Of a DNA stretch of 5,608 bases, positions 1-5,597 are shown one piece after another (positions within the stretch are counted from its first letter, which is position 1; every line of letters begins with the position of its first letter). Origin of the DNA: Clostridiales bacterium (GTDB taxonomy: Bacteria > Bacillota > Clostridia > Lachnospirales > WQUN01); the NCBI GenBank assembly GCA_031254075.1, contig JAIRVD010000074.1, positions 1 through 5,608 on the forward strand. Reading direction: 5' to 3'. The position numbers and the translations under genes are program-made. The notes under the pieces are model-generated. The model was not told the DNA's origin. It did no database searches and saw only the letters and a list, made by a program, of their open reading frames with translations.

Positions 1-13
1 ATTCATTGTTCAT
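1..13 (-). CDS. Start of the next gene (only about four codons in the window)
   Basis: An ATG at 11-13 overlaps the last base of the original yqeK stop (TAATG) and is preceded by AAAGGGG (22-28) at 8 nt spacing. The protein begins MNNE and then leaves the window. In Bacillota the gene after yqeK is often rsfS or a LytR-CpsA-Psr gene, but nothing here allows a choice between these. Confidence 0.6.
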
Positions 14-189
14 TAAAAATTCCCCTTTGCTTTTTTTAGTTCGTGAAGCGTGTCCTTGCTCCACTTATGAATGGTGTGACCCCGCTGTTTTAAATCCGCT
101 GTTGTGAATTTCATTCCGACTATTAACGATTTGTTAATATCTTTGTAGGCGAGGCGGCGCATTTCGTCAAGCGGAGGATAAACCTCGCG
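13..189 (-). pseudogene. Detached C-terminal part of the YqeK domain, in frame after a premature TAA
   Basis: In the same frame as the nadD-yqeK fusion, 58 sense codons follow the TAA at 190-192 and end at a second TAA (13-15). The translation starts REVYPPLDEMRRLAY and contains DINKSLIVGMKFTT and RGHTIHKWSKDTL. These fit the normal YqeK ending after IEP: R-x-(F/Y)-P, LR-LA, D---AL, a T and a G--IH motif. The terminal stop overlaps an ATG (TAATG), as expected for the original gene end. There is no ribosome site before the internal ATG at 160-162, so independent translation is unlikely. It is a remnant of the fused gene, or intact if the TAA is a sequence error. Confidence 0.75.
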
Positions 190-1239
190 TTAAGGCTCAA
201 TGAAATACGCGAGCATAATTATTTTATCCAACAACGACATGCCGGCATGTCCCATTGTGTGACGTGAGATTGCCTGAAGAATTTCCTCGTCCGTGACGAA
301 GTATTGGCGTTTTGCGGATTCCGCGCCGAGCAGGCTGTGCGTAATGTCGATATGCGAAAGCATGATTTCGTCGGTCGGAACACACCATAGTTTACACAGC
401 GTATGTTTTTTGTCCGCGCTGAATTCCTTTGCGCAATCGTGAAGCAGTGCCGCCCATTTCGCTTTGTTAACATCCGCGCCGTAATGCCGCGCAAGTTTTT
501 CGGCTTCGATGATTGTGCCGAGTGTGTGTTTGAAACGGCGCGGCGAAAGACGCAACTCAAGTTGTGATTTTACTTTTTCAAAGCGTGCAGGGGATAGTTC
601 CGTTCCCTGCGTCGAAAACAATCCGTGCGTCCGTGCGTAATTTTCTGCAACGGCGGGCATTAATCCGCCTACGGGTTTTCCTTCGGCAAAATTTTTCCGA
701 ATTTCCGTCCCCGAAATTTCCAAGCGTGGTCCTTCCAAAACATGAATCACCGCGCCGTAATTTTTTCGCAAGTTTTCTACATATGTTTCTTCGATTTCAT
801 ATCCGGGGCGATGCACCGCGATAAATTGACATAGCGTTAATAATTTCTCCGCGCTTTCCCATGATAAAATTTCCATTAACGCGTCCGCGCCGATTATAAA
901 AAAAATTTCTGCGTTCGGCGGACAAATTTCGCGCAATGCCGAAATCGTTTCAACTGTGTAGCTCGGTCCGTTGCGGTCGATTTCCATGCGCGAAACATCG
1001 AAGCCGGGCGTTTCGCAAACCGCCGACATCGTCATTCTGTAACGATGCTCCCCGTCCGAAACAGTCAAATCGGGTTTATGAGGCGGCTGACCGCCCGGTA
1101 TAAACAACACTCGCCTCGGAAGAAATTTATGCATCACAACTTCCGCAACAGCCAAATGACCGTAATGTATAGGGTCGAACGTCCCGCCCATTACAGCAAG
1201 CTTATCGCAGCGTTCCAAAAAATCGTGAGTCGTTCCCAT
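190..1239 (-). CDS. nadD: Nicotinate-nucleotide adenylyltransferase NadD fused to a truncated YqeK-type HD hydrolase domain
   Basis: This is a 349-residue, two-domain protein. Residues about 13-208 are NadD, which adenylates nicotinate mononucleotide to deamido-NAD in NAD synthesis. It shows GTFDPIHYGH (19-28), PPHK (52-55), GPSYTVET (91-98), IGADAL (116-121), HRPG (143-146) and ISGTEIRK (175-182), and looks fully functional. Residues about 219-349 are a YqeK HD domain, a family known to hydrolyse diadenosine tetraphosphate symmetrically. It shows His238, the HD pair His267-Asp268, His296 and His301, and HTMGHAGMS (327-335). nadD and yqeK are neighbours in many Bacillota, and fusions are known. 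Two defects stand out: the usual LAD-x-IEP metal-ligand motif reads LAYFIEP (Tyr345 for Asp), and a TAA stop follows at 190-192, cutting off about 58 residues that remain encoded downstream. The YqeK activity is therefore doubtful, while NadD should be intact. Confidence 0.9.
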   Translation of the reverse strand: MGTTHDFLERCDKLAVMGGTFDPIHYGHLAVAEVVMHKFLPRRVLFIPGGQPPHKPDLTVSDGEHRYRMTMSAVCETPGFDVSRMEIDRNGPSYTVETISALREICPPNAEIFFIIGADALMEILSWESAEKLLTLCQFIAVHRPGYEIEETYVENLRKNYGAVIHVLEGPRLEISGTEIRKNFAEGKPVGGLMPAVAENYARTHGLFSTQGTELSPARFEKVKSQLELRLSPRRFKHTLGTIIEAEKLARHYGADVNKAKWAALLHDCAKEFSADKKHTLCKLWCVPTDEIMLSHIDITHSLLGAESAKRQYFVTDEEILQAISRHTMGHAGMSLLDKIIMLAYFIEP

Positions 1240-1245
1240 GAAAAA

Positions 1246-1251
1246 CTCCTT
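1246..1251 (-). promoter_or_regulatory. Ribosome binding site that fixes the nadD start
   Basis: AAGGAG on the minus strand lies 6 nt before the ATG at 1237-1239. This favours that ATG over a TTG at 1261-1263, which would add eight residues encoded across the ribosome site itself. Confidence 0.85.
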
Positions 1252-1256
1252 GCTGT

Positions 1257-1289
1257 GGCGCAACGAGCGAAGCGAATGCCTCCCGCGCC
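1257..1289 (-). repeat. Short GC-rich inverted repeat in the gap before nadD
   Basis: On the minus strand GGCGC (1285-1289) and GCGCC (1257-1261) can pair around a 23-nt loop in the only sizeable gap of the operon (1240-1306). The stem is just 5 bp and ends 5 nt before the nadD ribosome site. No U-tract follows, so it does not look like an intrinsic terminator. It could affect initiation at nadD or be chance. Confidence 0.25.
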
Positions 1290-1306
1290 TTTTTGAAAAT
1301 TATGTA

Positions 1307-1774
1307 CTATTTCGCACTTTCTAATGCGGTTATCGTGCTAATCAGCACCTCAAGGTCGGTGGCTTGATACGCCTTAATCGTGTCGTCGCTGTGCGCAATA
1401 AAACGCAGACGCGCGTTTTGCTTGTAAAGCGTAAGCGCCTCGTCAATATTTCTGACGGAATCAAAATCAACCGTATCGCGTGATTCGCCCGCAAGCACGG
1501 AAAGATACGGATTAATCGAACGTATCTTAGGACGCCCGCCGCCGGAAAGCGCAGGCGTTCTTTCAAAACCGGATGGTCCGAACAGCGGAGTTGACGTTTT
1601 CACGCCCGACATCGGATTGCTCAAAATAACCGCGCCAAGATGCGCCGCCGTTTTCGCCGCAGACAAAACCTCTATTGCAGGCGCGGAAATCCATTTCACC
1701 TCAATAGCAAAATTTTTCTGCTCGAAAAATTCTGCCACAATCGAATTATTTGTATACACAGTGTATTTTCCCAT
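1307..1774 (-). CDS. GrdX-like family protein
   Basis: This 155-residue protein resembles the GrdX family, small proteins of unknown biochemical function first named from glycine reductase operons of anaerobic Clostridia. Landmarks that match my memory of the family are an N-terminal strand followed by TNNSIV (8-13), the HLGAVILSNPMSG segment (45-57, compare GHKLLTHPLMGS), PYLSVLAG (89-96) and DTVDFDSVRNIDEAL (100-114). Between SNPMSGVK and NPYLSVL lies an extra Pro/Gly-rich stretch of about 20-25 residues (about 61-85) that the family usually lacks. There is no signal peptide or membrane segment. It starts at ATG, overlapping the Crh-like gene's stop (TAATG), so the two are probably translationally coupled. 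No glycine reductase genes are seen nearby, so its role here is unknown. The family call rests on recalled motifs, not a search. Confidence 0.6.
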   Translation of the reverse strand: MGKYTVYTNNSIVAEFFEQKNFAIEVKWISAPAIEVLSAAKTAAHLGAVILSNPMSGVKTSTPLFGPSGFERTPALSGGGRPKIRSINPYLSVLAGESRDTVDFDSVRNIDEALTLYKQNARLRFIAHSDDTIKAYQATDLEVLISTITALESAK

Positions 1775-2022
1775 TAGCTCATCTCACCCAAAAAATTTAA
1801 TTCATCAAAGACCATCTGCTCGTCTTCGCCGCTTGCAACTACCTTTATTATATCGCCGCACTGCAAGCCAAGCGAAATAATTCCCATTATACTCTTTGCA
1901 TTCGCAACCTTATCCCCAACAACCAATGAAATATGACTTTTAAATCTACTTGCCGTTTGTACTAACTGCGCGGCAGATGAACCGTCAAATGCTACGCATA
2001 TTTTAAATTCGCTTTCTGACAA
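1774..2022 (-). CDS. HPr-family phosphocarrier-like protein, Crh-like (no active-site His15)
   Basis: This 82-residue protein has the HPr fold. The second half is classic: ASRFKSHISL (24-33), then NAKSIMGIISLG (41-52), which holds Ser44, the equivalent of the Ser46 that HprK phosphorylates, and the hydrophobic Ile45-Met46 patch that HPr uses to dock on HprK and CcpA, then GEDE (65-68). The first loop is abnormal. Ungapped alignment of VAFDGSSAAQLVQTASRF (10-27) with the usual TGLHARPASLLVKEASKF puts Asp13 where the PTS-phosphorylated His15 should be, and Ser in place of Arg17 and of Pro18. It therefore should not carry phosphate for sugar transport. This is the pattern of Bacillus Crh, which also lacks His15, keeps Ser46 and sits after yvcL/whiA. 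I infer a regulatory role with HprK from the same operon. It starts at TTG, and its TAA overlaps the next ATG (TAATG). The symbol is left empty because Crh orthology is not proven. Confidence 0.88.
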   Translation of the reverse strand: MSESEFKICVAFDGSSAAQLVQTASRFKSHISLVVGDKVANAKSIMGIISLGLQCGDIIKVVASGEDEQMVFDELNFLGEMS

Positions 2023-2032
2023 GAGAATCGCG

Positions 2033-2039
2033 CTCCTTT
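2033..2039 (-). promoter_or_regulatory. Ribosome binding site of the Crh-like gene, supporting a TTG start
   Basis: On the minus strand AAAGGAG lies 10 nt before the TTG at 2020-2022 and overlaps the whiA stop codon. No ATG or GTG in frame precedes the conserved HPr core, so TTG is the best start although the spacing is slightly long. The overlap with the stop suggests translational coupling to whiA. Confidence 0.7.
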
Positions 2040-2652
2040 AGATTCCTTTTGCGATTTTTAAGATTTTACGAAGGCGGTGGTTTACGCCTGATTTGCTGAT
2101 TGGCGGTTCCAGTAATTCGCCGATTTCCGTAAGAGAAAGACTTTCGTTTTCCAGGCGCAGTCTTGCGACTTCTTCAAGCGGCTTTGATAAAACCGAAAGC
2201 CCTGTTTTTTCGGAAATATACTTAATTGCTTCGATTTGGGACTGCGCTGCGCCGACTGTTTTGTTTATGTTTGCTGTTTCAAAGTTTACTTTACGGTTAA
2301 CGTTGTTGGCAATAGCTTTTTCGACGCGCATTTCCTCAAGCGCGAGCAACGACTTATTTGCGCGTATAATTTTCAGCACATCGGCGATTTCGTCTGCCTC
2401 TTTCAAATATATAACAAACTGCCCGCCTCGGGCAATCTTTTTCGGGCGAAGTTCAAAATATTTTAAAATTTCCAAAAGCTTGTCCGCGTTTTTTTCATCT
2501 TTTTTGTCAAATGAAAATTCCAAATGATATGTTCGGCGCGGATTTGACAAAACTCCGCCGCTTAAAAAACAGTCTCGCACAAAAGCGCGATTTTTATCCA
2601 TTTTTAAATTTTCTATTTCTGCGCGAACATCTTTCGTGAATGATTCTTTCAT
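2038..2652 (-). CDS. whiA: WhiA family DNA-binding protein, compact form lacking most of the first LAGLIDADG-like half
   Basis: WhiA is a DNA-binding protein with a degenerate LAGLIDADG fold and a C-terminal helix-turn-helix; it regulates sporulation-septation genes in Streptomyces and affects cell division in B. subtilis. Typical proteins are about 310 residues, but this one is 204. Residues 1-16 (SFTKDVRAEIENL) resemble the normal WhiA N-terminus. The sequence then passes almost directly to the second LAGLIDADG-like segment (FVRDCFLSGGVLSNPRRTYH, 24-43), so about 100 internal residues seem to be missing. The later landmarks are intact: VNRKVNFETANINKTVGAA (118-136) and the helix-turn-helix end, LTEIGELLEPPISKSGVNHR (174-193). 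The ATG sits in a 4-nt ATGA overlap with the rapZ stop, so the shortness is not a start-choice error. The stop TAA overlaps the ribosome site of the next gene. Confidence 0.92.
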   Translation of the reverse strand: MKESFTKDVRAEIENLKMDKNRAFVRDCFLSGGVLSNPRRTYHLEFSFDKKDEKNADKLLEILKYFELRPKKIARGGQFVIYLKEADEIADVLKIIRANKSLLALEEMRVEKAIANNVNRKVNFETANINKTVGAAQSQIEAIKYISEKTGLSVLSKPLEEVARLRLENESLSLTEIGELLEPPISKSGVNHRLRKILKIAKGI

Positions 2653-3515
2653 TTTCGCGAATGGTCTTTGTCGATGTCACGGTGATGAATCGAAACGGGA
2701 TTATCATGTGCCGACAACGCGCGATGCAGTTCCGTCGCGAGCGTAACCGAGCGGTGTCGTCCGCCCGTGCAGCCGATGCTTATAATCAACTGACTTTTTC
2801 CCTCGCTGATGTAATGCGGAATTAAAAAATTTACCATTCCGAAAAGACTGTCCATAAAACGCACACTTACATCGTGACCCATTACATAATCGCGCACAGC
2901 CGCGTCAAGCCCCGACATCGGCTTCAGTTCCGCGTTATAAAACGGATTCGGCAAAAACCGCACATCAAAAACCAAATCCGATTCTTCCGGAATCCCGTTT
3001 TTAAATCCAAACGAAAGAATATTTATATGAAGCTTTCCCTTTTCCTTCTCCGTGAACAAATCCAATATCTTTATCTTCAACTGCCTCGGCAGAAGTCCGC
3101 TCGTGTCCATAATATATGTCGCACGCTGTTTCACTTCCTCAAGCAGAACACGTTCCTTTGAAACGCCGACGCTCACAAGTCCGTTTTTCTCCAACGGGTG
3201 AACATGCCGTGTCTCCTTATACCGATTCAGCAAAACCTCATTGGATGAATCCAAAAACAAAATGCTCCACGCGACGCCACGCTTATCTAATTCCAAAAGC
3301 CCCATCGAAAAATCCGTGAACATTTTTCCGCCACGAATATCCACCCCTAACGCAACCTGCGTTATCCCGACATCCTTCTTCATGCAAAACTCGGCAAACG
3401 CTCCTAACAACGGCGCGGGCAAATTATCCGCAACGTAAAAACCCGCATCCTCAAATATCTTGAGTGCGGTTGTTTTTCCTGCGCCGCTCATGCCTGTAAC
3501 AATTACGATGCGCAT
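2649..3515 (-). CDS. rapZ: RapZ/YvcJ family nucleotide-binding protein
   Basis: This is a full-length (288 residues) member of the RapZ/YvcJ family. The N-terminal P-loop domain carries the Walker A motif GMSGAGKTT (8-16), followed by AGFYVADNLP (24-33), VDIRGG (58-63) and the FLDSSNEVLLNRY...TRRHPL-like region (87-107, here TRHVHPL). The C-terminal domain ends with the highly conserved GCTGGRHRS (248-256) and HHRDIDKD (277-284). In E. coli RapZ is an RNA adaptor that controls glucosamine-6-phosphate synthase through small RNAs and RNase E. In Bacillota, YvcJ binds nucleotides and is linked to cell-wall precursor sensing, but its exact role is less clear, so I infer no more than that. It starts with ATG 6 nt after AAAGGAG. 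Its TGA overlaps the whiA ATG by 4 nt. In B. subtilis yvcK would normally follow, but it is missing here. Confidence 0.95.
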   Translation of the reverse strand: MRIVIVTGMSGAGKTTALKIFEDAGFYVADNLPAPLLGAFAEFCMKKDVGITQVALGVDIRGGKMFTDFSMGLLELDKRGVAWSILFLDSSNEVLLNRYKETRHVHPLEKNGLVSVGVSKERVLLEEVKQRATYIMDTSGLLPRQLKIKILDLFTEKEKGKLHINILSFGFKNGIPEESDLVFDVRFLPNPFYNAELKPMSGLDAAVRDYVMGHDVSVRFMDSLFGMVNFLIPHYISEGKSQLIISIGCTGGRHRSVTLATELHRALSAHDNPVSIHHRDIDKDHSRK

Positions 3516-3530
3516 ATTATGCTCCTTTAT

Positions 3531-4412
3531 TTAAAACCCTAATATTCGTACCTCGGGTTCGAGTTTAACACCGTATTTTACAAAAACTGTTTCCTGTACG
3601 TGATGCATCAGAGCGATAACATCTTTTGCGGAAGCGTTGCCGCGATTCACAACGAAGCCGGCGTGTTTATCCGAGACTTGTGCGTCGTTTATGCGGAAGC
3701 CTTTCAGACCGCTGTCTTCGATTAATTTTCCCGCGAAGTCTCCTGCGGGGCGTTTGAAAAACGAACCCGCGCTGCCGAATTCAAGCGGCTGAGTTTTGCG
3801 TCGGCGAGCGTTTAGGTCGTTCATTTGTTCGCGAATTTGTGCGGAATCACCGGGATAGAGTTTAAACGTTGCGTCAAGAATCAACATTTCGGCGGATTGC
3901 GCTAAGCTTTGGCGATATCCGAAATTCATTTCGGCATTTGTTTTTACTATGATTTCGTTATTGGAAAAAAGCGTGACGGATACGCAGAAATCTTTTATTT
4001 CGTATTTATATGCACCGGCATTCATATAGATTGCGCCGCCGACGGTGCCGGGGATTCCGGACGCGAAAGCAAGACCCGCGAGGTTTGCGTTGCAGACGGT
4101 GTCGGCTAAAGTCGAAAGACGTGTTCCCGATTGCGCGCGAATATGTTCGCCCAAGATTTCGATTGCGTTCATTTTATTTGTAAAAACAACTACGCCGCAA
4201 ATTCCTTCGTCGGCTACGAGTACGTTTTTGCCGTCGCCGAGAACGGTGATGGGCATGTTTTGTGTTTTGCAAAAATTCCAAACATTAATCAGCTCGTCAG
4301 TGGTTTCGGGAAACGCCATTACATCGGCAGGTCCGCCGATATTGAAATGCGTGTGTTTACTCATCGGCTCGTTAAAAATAACATGGGCGCATAACGATTC
4401 AATAGTTGTCAT
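3531..4412 (-). CDS. murB: UDP-N-acetylenolpyruvoylglucosamine reductase (MurB, type II)
   Basis: MurB is an FAD-dependent cytosolic enzyme that reduces UDP-GlcNAc-enolpyruvate with NADPH to UDP-MurNAc, the second committed step of peptidoglycan precursor synthesis. The protein is 293 residues, a normal length for the shorter type II enzymes. The FAD-binding half has THFNIGGPAD (21-30), GDGKNVLVADEG (59-70) and SGIPGTVGGAIYMNAGAY (118-135). The catalytic half has FGYR (164-167), the serine motif GSAGSFFKRP (213-222, proton donor probably Ser217) and the terminal LEPEVRILG with the catalytic Glu. The GDGKN loop replaces the more common GxGSN sequence, a mild oddity. The start is ATG at 4412 inside the end of hprK, with a GGAGGT ribosome site about 10 nt upstream. 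A 15-nt gap separates it from rapZ. murB next to hprK and rapZ is a common Bacillota arrangement. Confidence 0.96.
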   Translation of the reverse strand: MTTIESLCAHVIFNEPMSKHTHFNIGGPADVMAFPETTDELINVWNFCKTQNMPITVLGDGKNVLVADEGICGVVVFTNKMNAIEILGEHIRAQSGTRLSTLADTVCNANLAGLAFASGIPGTVGGAIYMNAGAYKYEIKDFCVSVTLFSNNEIIVKTNAEMNFGYRQSLAQSAEMLILDATFKLYPGDSAQIREQMNDLNARRRKTQPLEFGSAGSFFKRPAGDFAGKLIEDSGLKGFRINDAQVSDKHAGFVVNRGNASAKDVIALMHHVQETVFVKYGVKLEPEVRILGF

Positions 4413-5394
4413 GAACTTTCAAACCTCCGGATGATTTCATAACGTTTCCCATAACGCGTTCGGTGAGGGCTTCGGCGGCGTTGTAGCCCATTTTTTTAAG
4501 GCGATGATTTATTGCCGCAGATTCGCAAAGCGTCGCGAGAGAACGCCCCGGCCGAATAGGAATGGAATGGCTGTTTACCTTGTTGCTCAAAATTTCGGTG
4601 AACTCCTCGGGCGCGCCGATGCGGTCATAGATGCGGTTCGGGTCCCAAATTTCCAGGCTGATGATTAATTCGACAGCCTGCGTGGGTTTTATTGACTGCA
4701 CGCCGAACATTTGCATGATATCAATAATTCCTATGCCGCGAAGCTCAAGGAAATACCTAATATTTGCGGGACACGAACCGATTAATGTTTCCGCGGAAAC
4801 GCGGCGCACCTCAACGGCGTCGTCCGCGATAAAACGATGCCCGCGTTTGATAAGTTCGAGCGCGGTTTCGCTTTTACCGATTCCGCTTTCGCCTACGATT
4901 AGTGTTCCCACGCCGTAAACGTCGAGTAAACAGCCGTGCATCGTAATGCGCGGCGCAAGCTGAACCTTCATCCAGCGAATAATTTCGGAAATGAAATCAG
5001 TTGTTTCCGACGCGGTTGATAGAATCGGAACACTGTAGAGTTCCGCGTATTCCAACATCTCCGGAAAGATTTCCAAGTTGCGGCACACTACCACAGCGGG
5101 AATTTTATGCGAGAAAATACGCACAAGGTTTTTTTTGCGCGTTTCAATGTCCAAGCTTTGTAAATAGGTATGCTCAACCATTCCGATAATTTGCAAACGG
5201 TTTGTGTCAAAGAAATCAAAGTAACCCGCAAGCTGTAACGCGGGTCGGTTGATATTCGCAAGTGTAAGCACCTTCGAATCAACATCCACGGCGGGTGTGA
5301 GTAATTTTAATTTGTATTCATCAATTACGGTTGTCAGCGGAACAGAATAACCGGTTCCAGGTGTGTCAAACGCGCCGCCGCCCGGTTCGCTCAT
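4399..5394 (-). CDS. hprK: HPr kinase/phosphorylase (HprK)
   Basis: HprK is the bifunctional cytosolic enzyme that phosphorylates and dephosphorylates the regulatory serine of HPr or Crh, the signal for CcpA-type carbon catabolite control. The 331-residue protein has the N-terminal HprK domain (about 18-145) and the C-terminal P-loop kinase domain (about 148-315). Visible motifs are MHG with His153, the Walker A motif GESGIGKS (168-175), Asp191-Asp192 in the ADD motif, the family signature LELRGIGIIDI (about 216-226), RPGR (281-284), and RLKKMGYNAAE near the C-terminus. All expected catalytic motifs are present, so it should be active. It is about 20 residues longer than usual because of a Gly/Pro-rich N-terminal extension (1-17). 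The ATG overlaps the preceding stop, and the 3' end overlaps murB by 14 nt. Its likely local substrate is the Crh-like protein at 1774-2022. Confidence 0.96.
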   Translation of the reverse strand: MSEPGGGAFDTPGTGYSVPLTTVIDEYKLKLLTPAVDVDSKVLTLANINRPALQLAGYFDFFDTNRLQIIGMVEHTYLQSLDIETRKKNLVRIFSHKIPAVVVCRNLEIFPEMLEYAELYSVPILSTASETTDFISEIIRWMKVQLAPRITMHGCLLDVYGVGTLIVGESGIGKSETALELIKRGHRFIADDAVEVRRVSAETLIGSCPANIRYFLELRGIGIIDIMQMFGVQSIKPTQAVELIISLEIWDPNRIYDRIGAPEEFTEILSNKVNSHSIPIRPGRSLATLCESAAINHRLKKMGYNAAEALTERVMGNVMKSSGGLKVHDNY

Positions 5395-5597
5395 AGAGCG
5401 ACAATGCCTTTGACATTGTGCTTATCGTCAAAAGCGATTTTGAAAATTCTCCCTTTATACTCCAACCGCGCAGGATAGCTGCCCTCCAGCTTCATTTGCA
5501 TTTTTTTCAGCACATCTGCCTCAAAGCCAAGCAAAACTCGCTCAACTTCACCGAGCGTCATGTTTTGTTGCGGCTTAATCGTAACAATTTCTTCCAT
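5391..5597 (-). CDS. Small protein of unknown function upstream of hprK
   Basis: This ORF encodes 68 residues, or slightly more, and I do not recognise it as a member of any family. It has a predicted helical, charged first half (GEVERVLLGFEADVLKKM) followed by a likely beta-hairpin segment (RLEYKGRIFKIAFDD). There is no signal peptide, membrane segment or cysteine cluster, so it is probably cytosolic. Its TGA stop overlaps the hprK ATG by 4 nt (ATGA), which supports real translation and coupling to hprK. The start is uncertain: no ribosome binding site is visible before the ATG at 5597, and the frame stays open to the window edge, so the true start may lie outside and this may be the C-terminal part of a longer protein. 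Confidence 0.55.
   Translation of the reverse strand: MEEIVTIKPQQNMTLGEVERVLLGFEADVLKKMQMKLEGSYPARLEYKGRIFKIAFDDKHNVKGIVAL

Noticed and set aside
190..192. Recoding of the stop as selenocysteine, pyrrolysine or a changed genetic code
   Set aside because: Those use UGA or UAG, while this codon is UAA, and UAA also ends whiA, murB and the Crh-like gene in this window.
1237..1263. A TTG start at 1261-1263 giving an eight-residue longer NadD
   Set aside because: The extra codons run through the AAGGAG ribosome site that serves the ATG at 1237-1239, and NadD homology starts after that ATG.
1257..1289. An intrinsic terminator between the GrdX-like gene and nadD
   Set aside because: The stem is only 5 bp with a 23-nt loop, and no run of U follows it.
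1342..1566. A second minus-strand frame inside the GrdX-like gene
   Set aside because: It is an arginine-rich out-of-frame reading of the conserved gene, with no known domain.
1774..2022. Annotation as an ordinary PTS phosphocarrier HPr (ptsH)
   Set aside because: The phosphorylated His and adjacent Arg are absent in an ungapped alignment, so a transport role is not supported.
2093..2527. A long plus-strand open frame of 144 codons opposite whiA
   Set aside because: It is antisense to a clearly conserved gene, has no recognisable domain and is serine/phenylalanine-rich as expected for a shadow frame. The same holds for the other plus-strand frames in the window.
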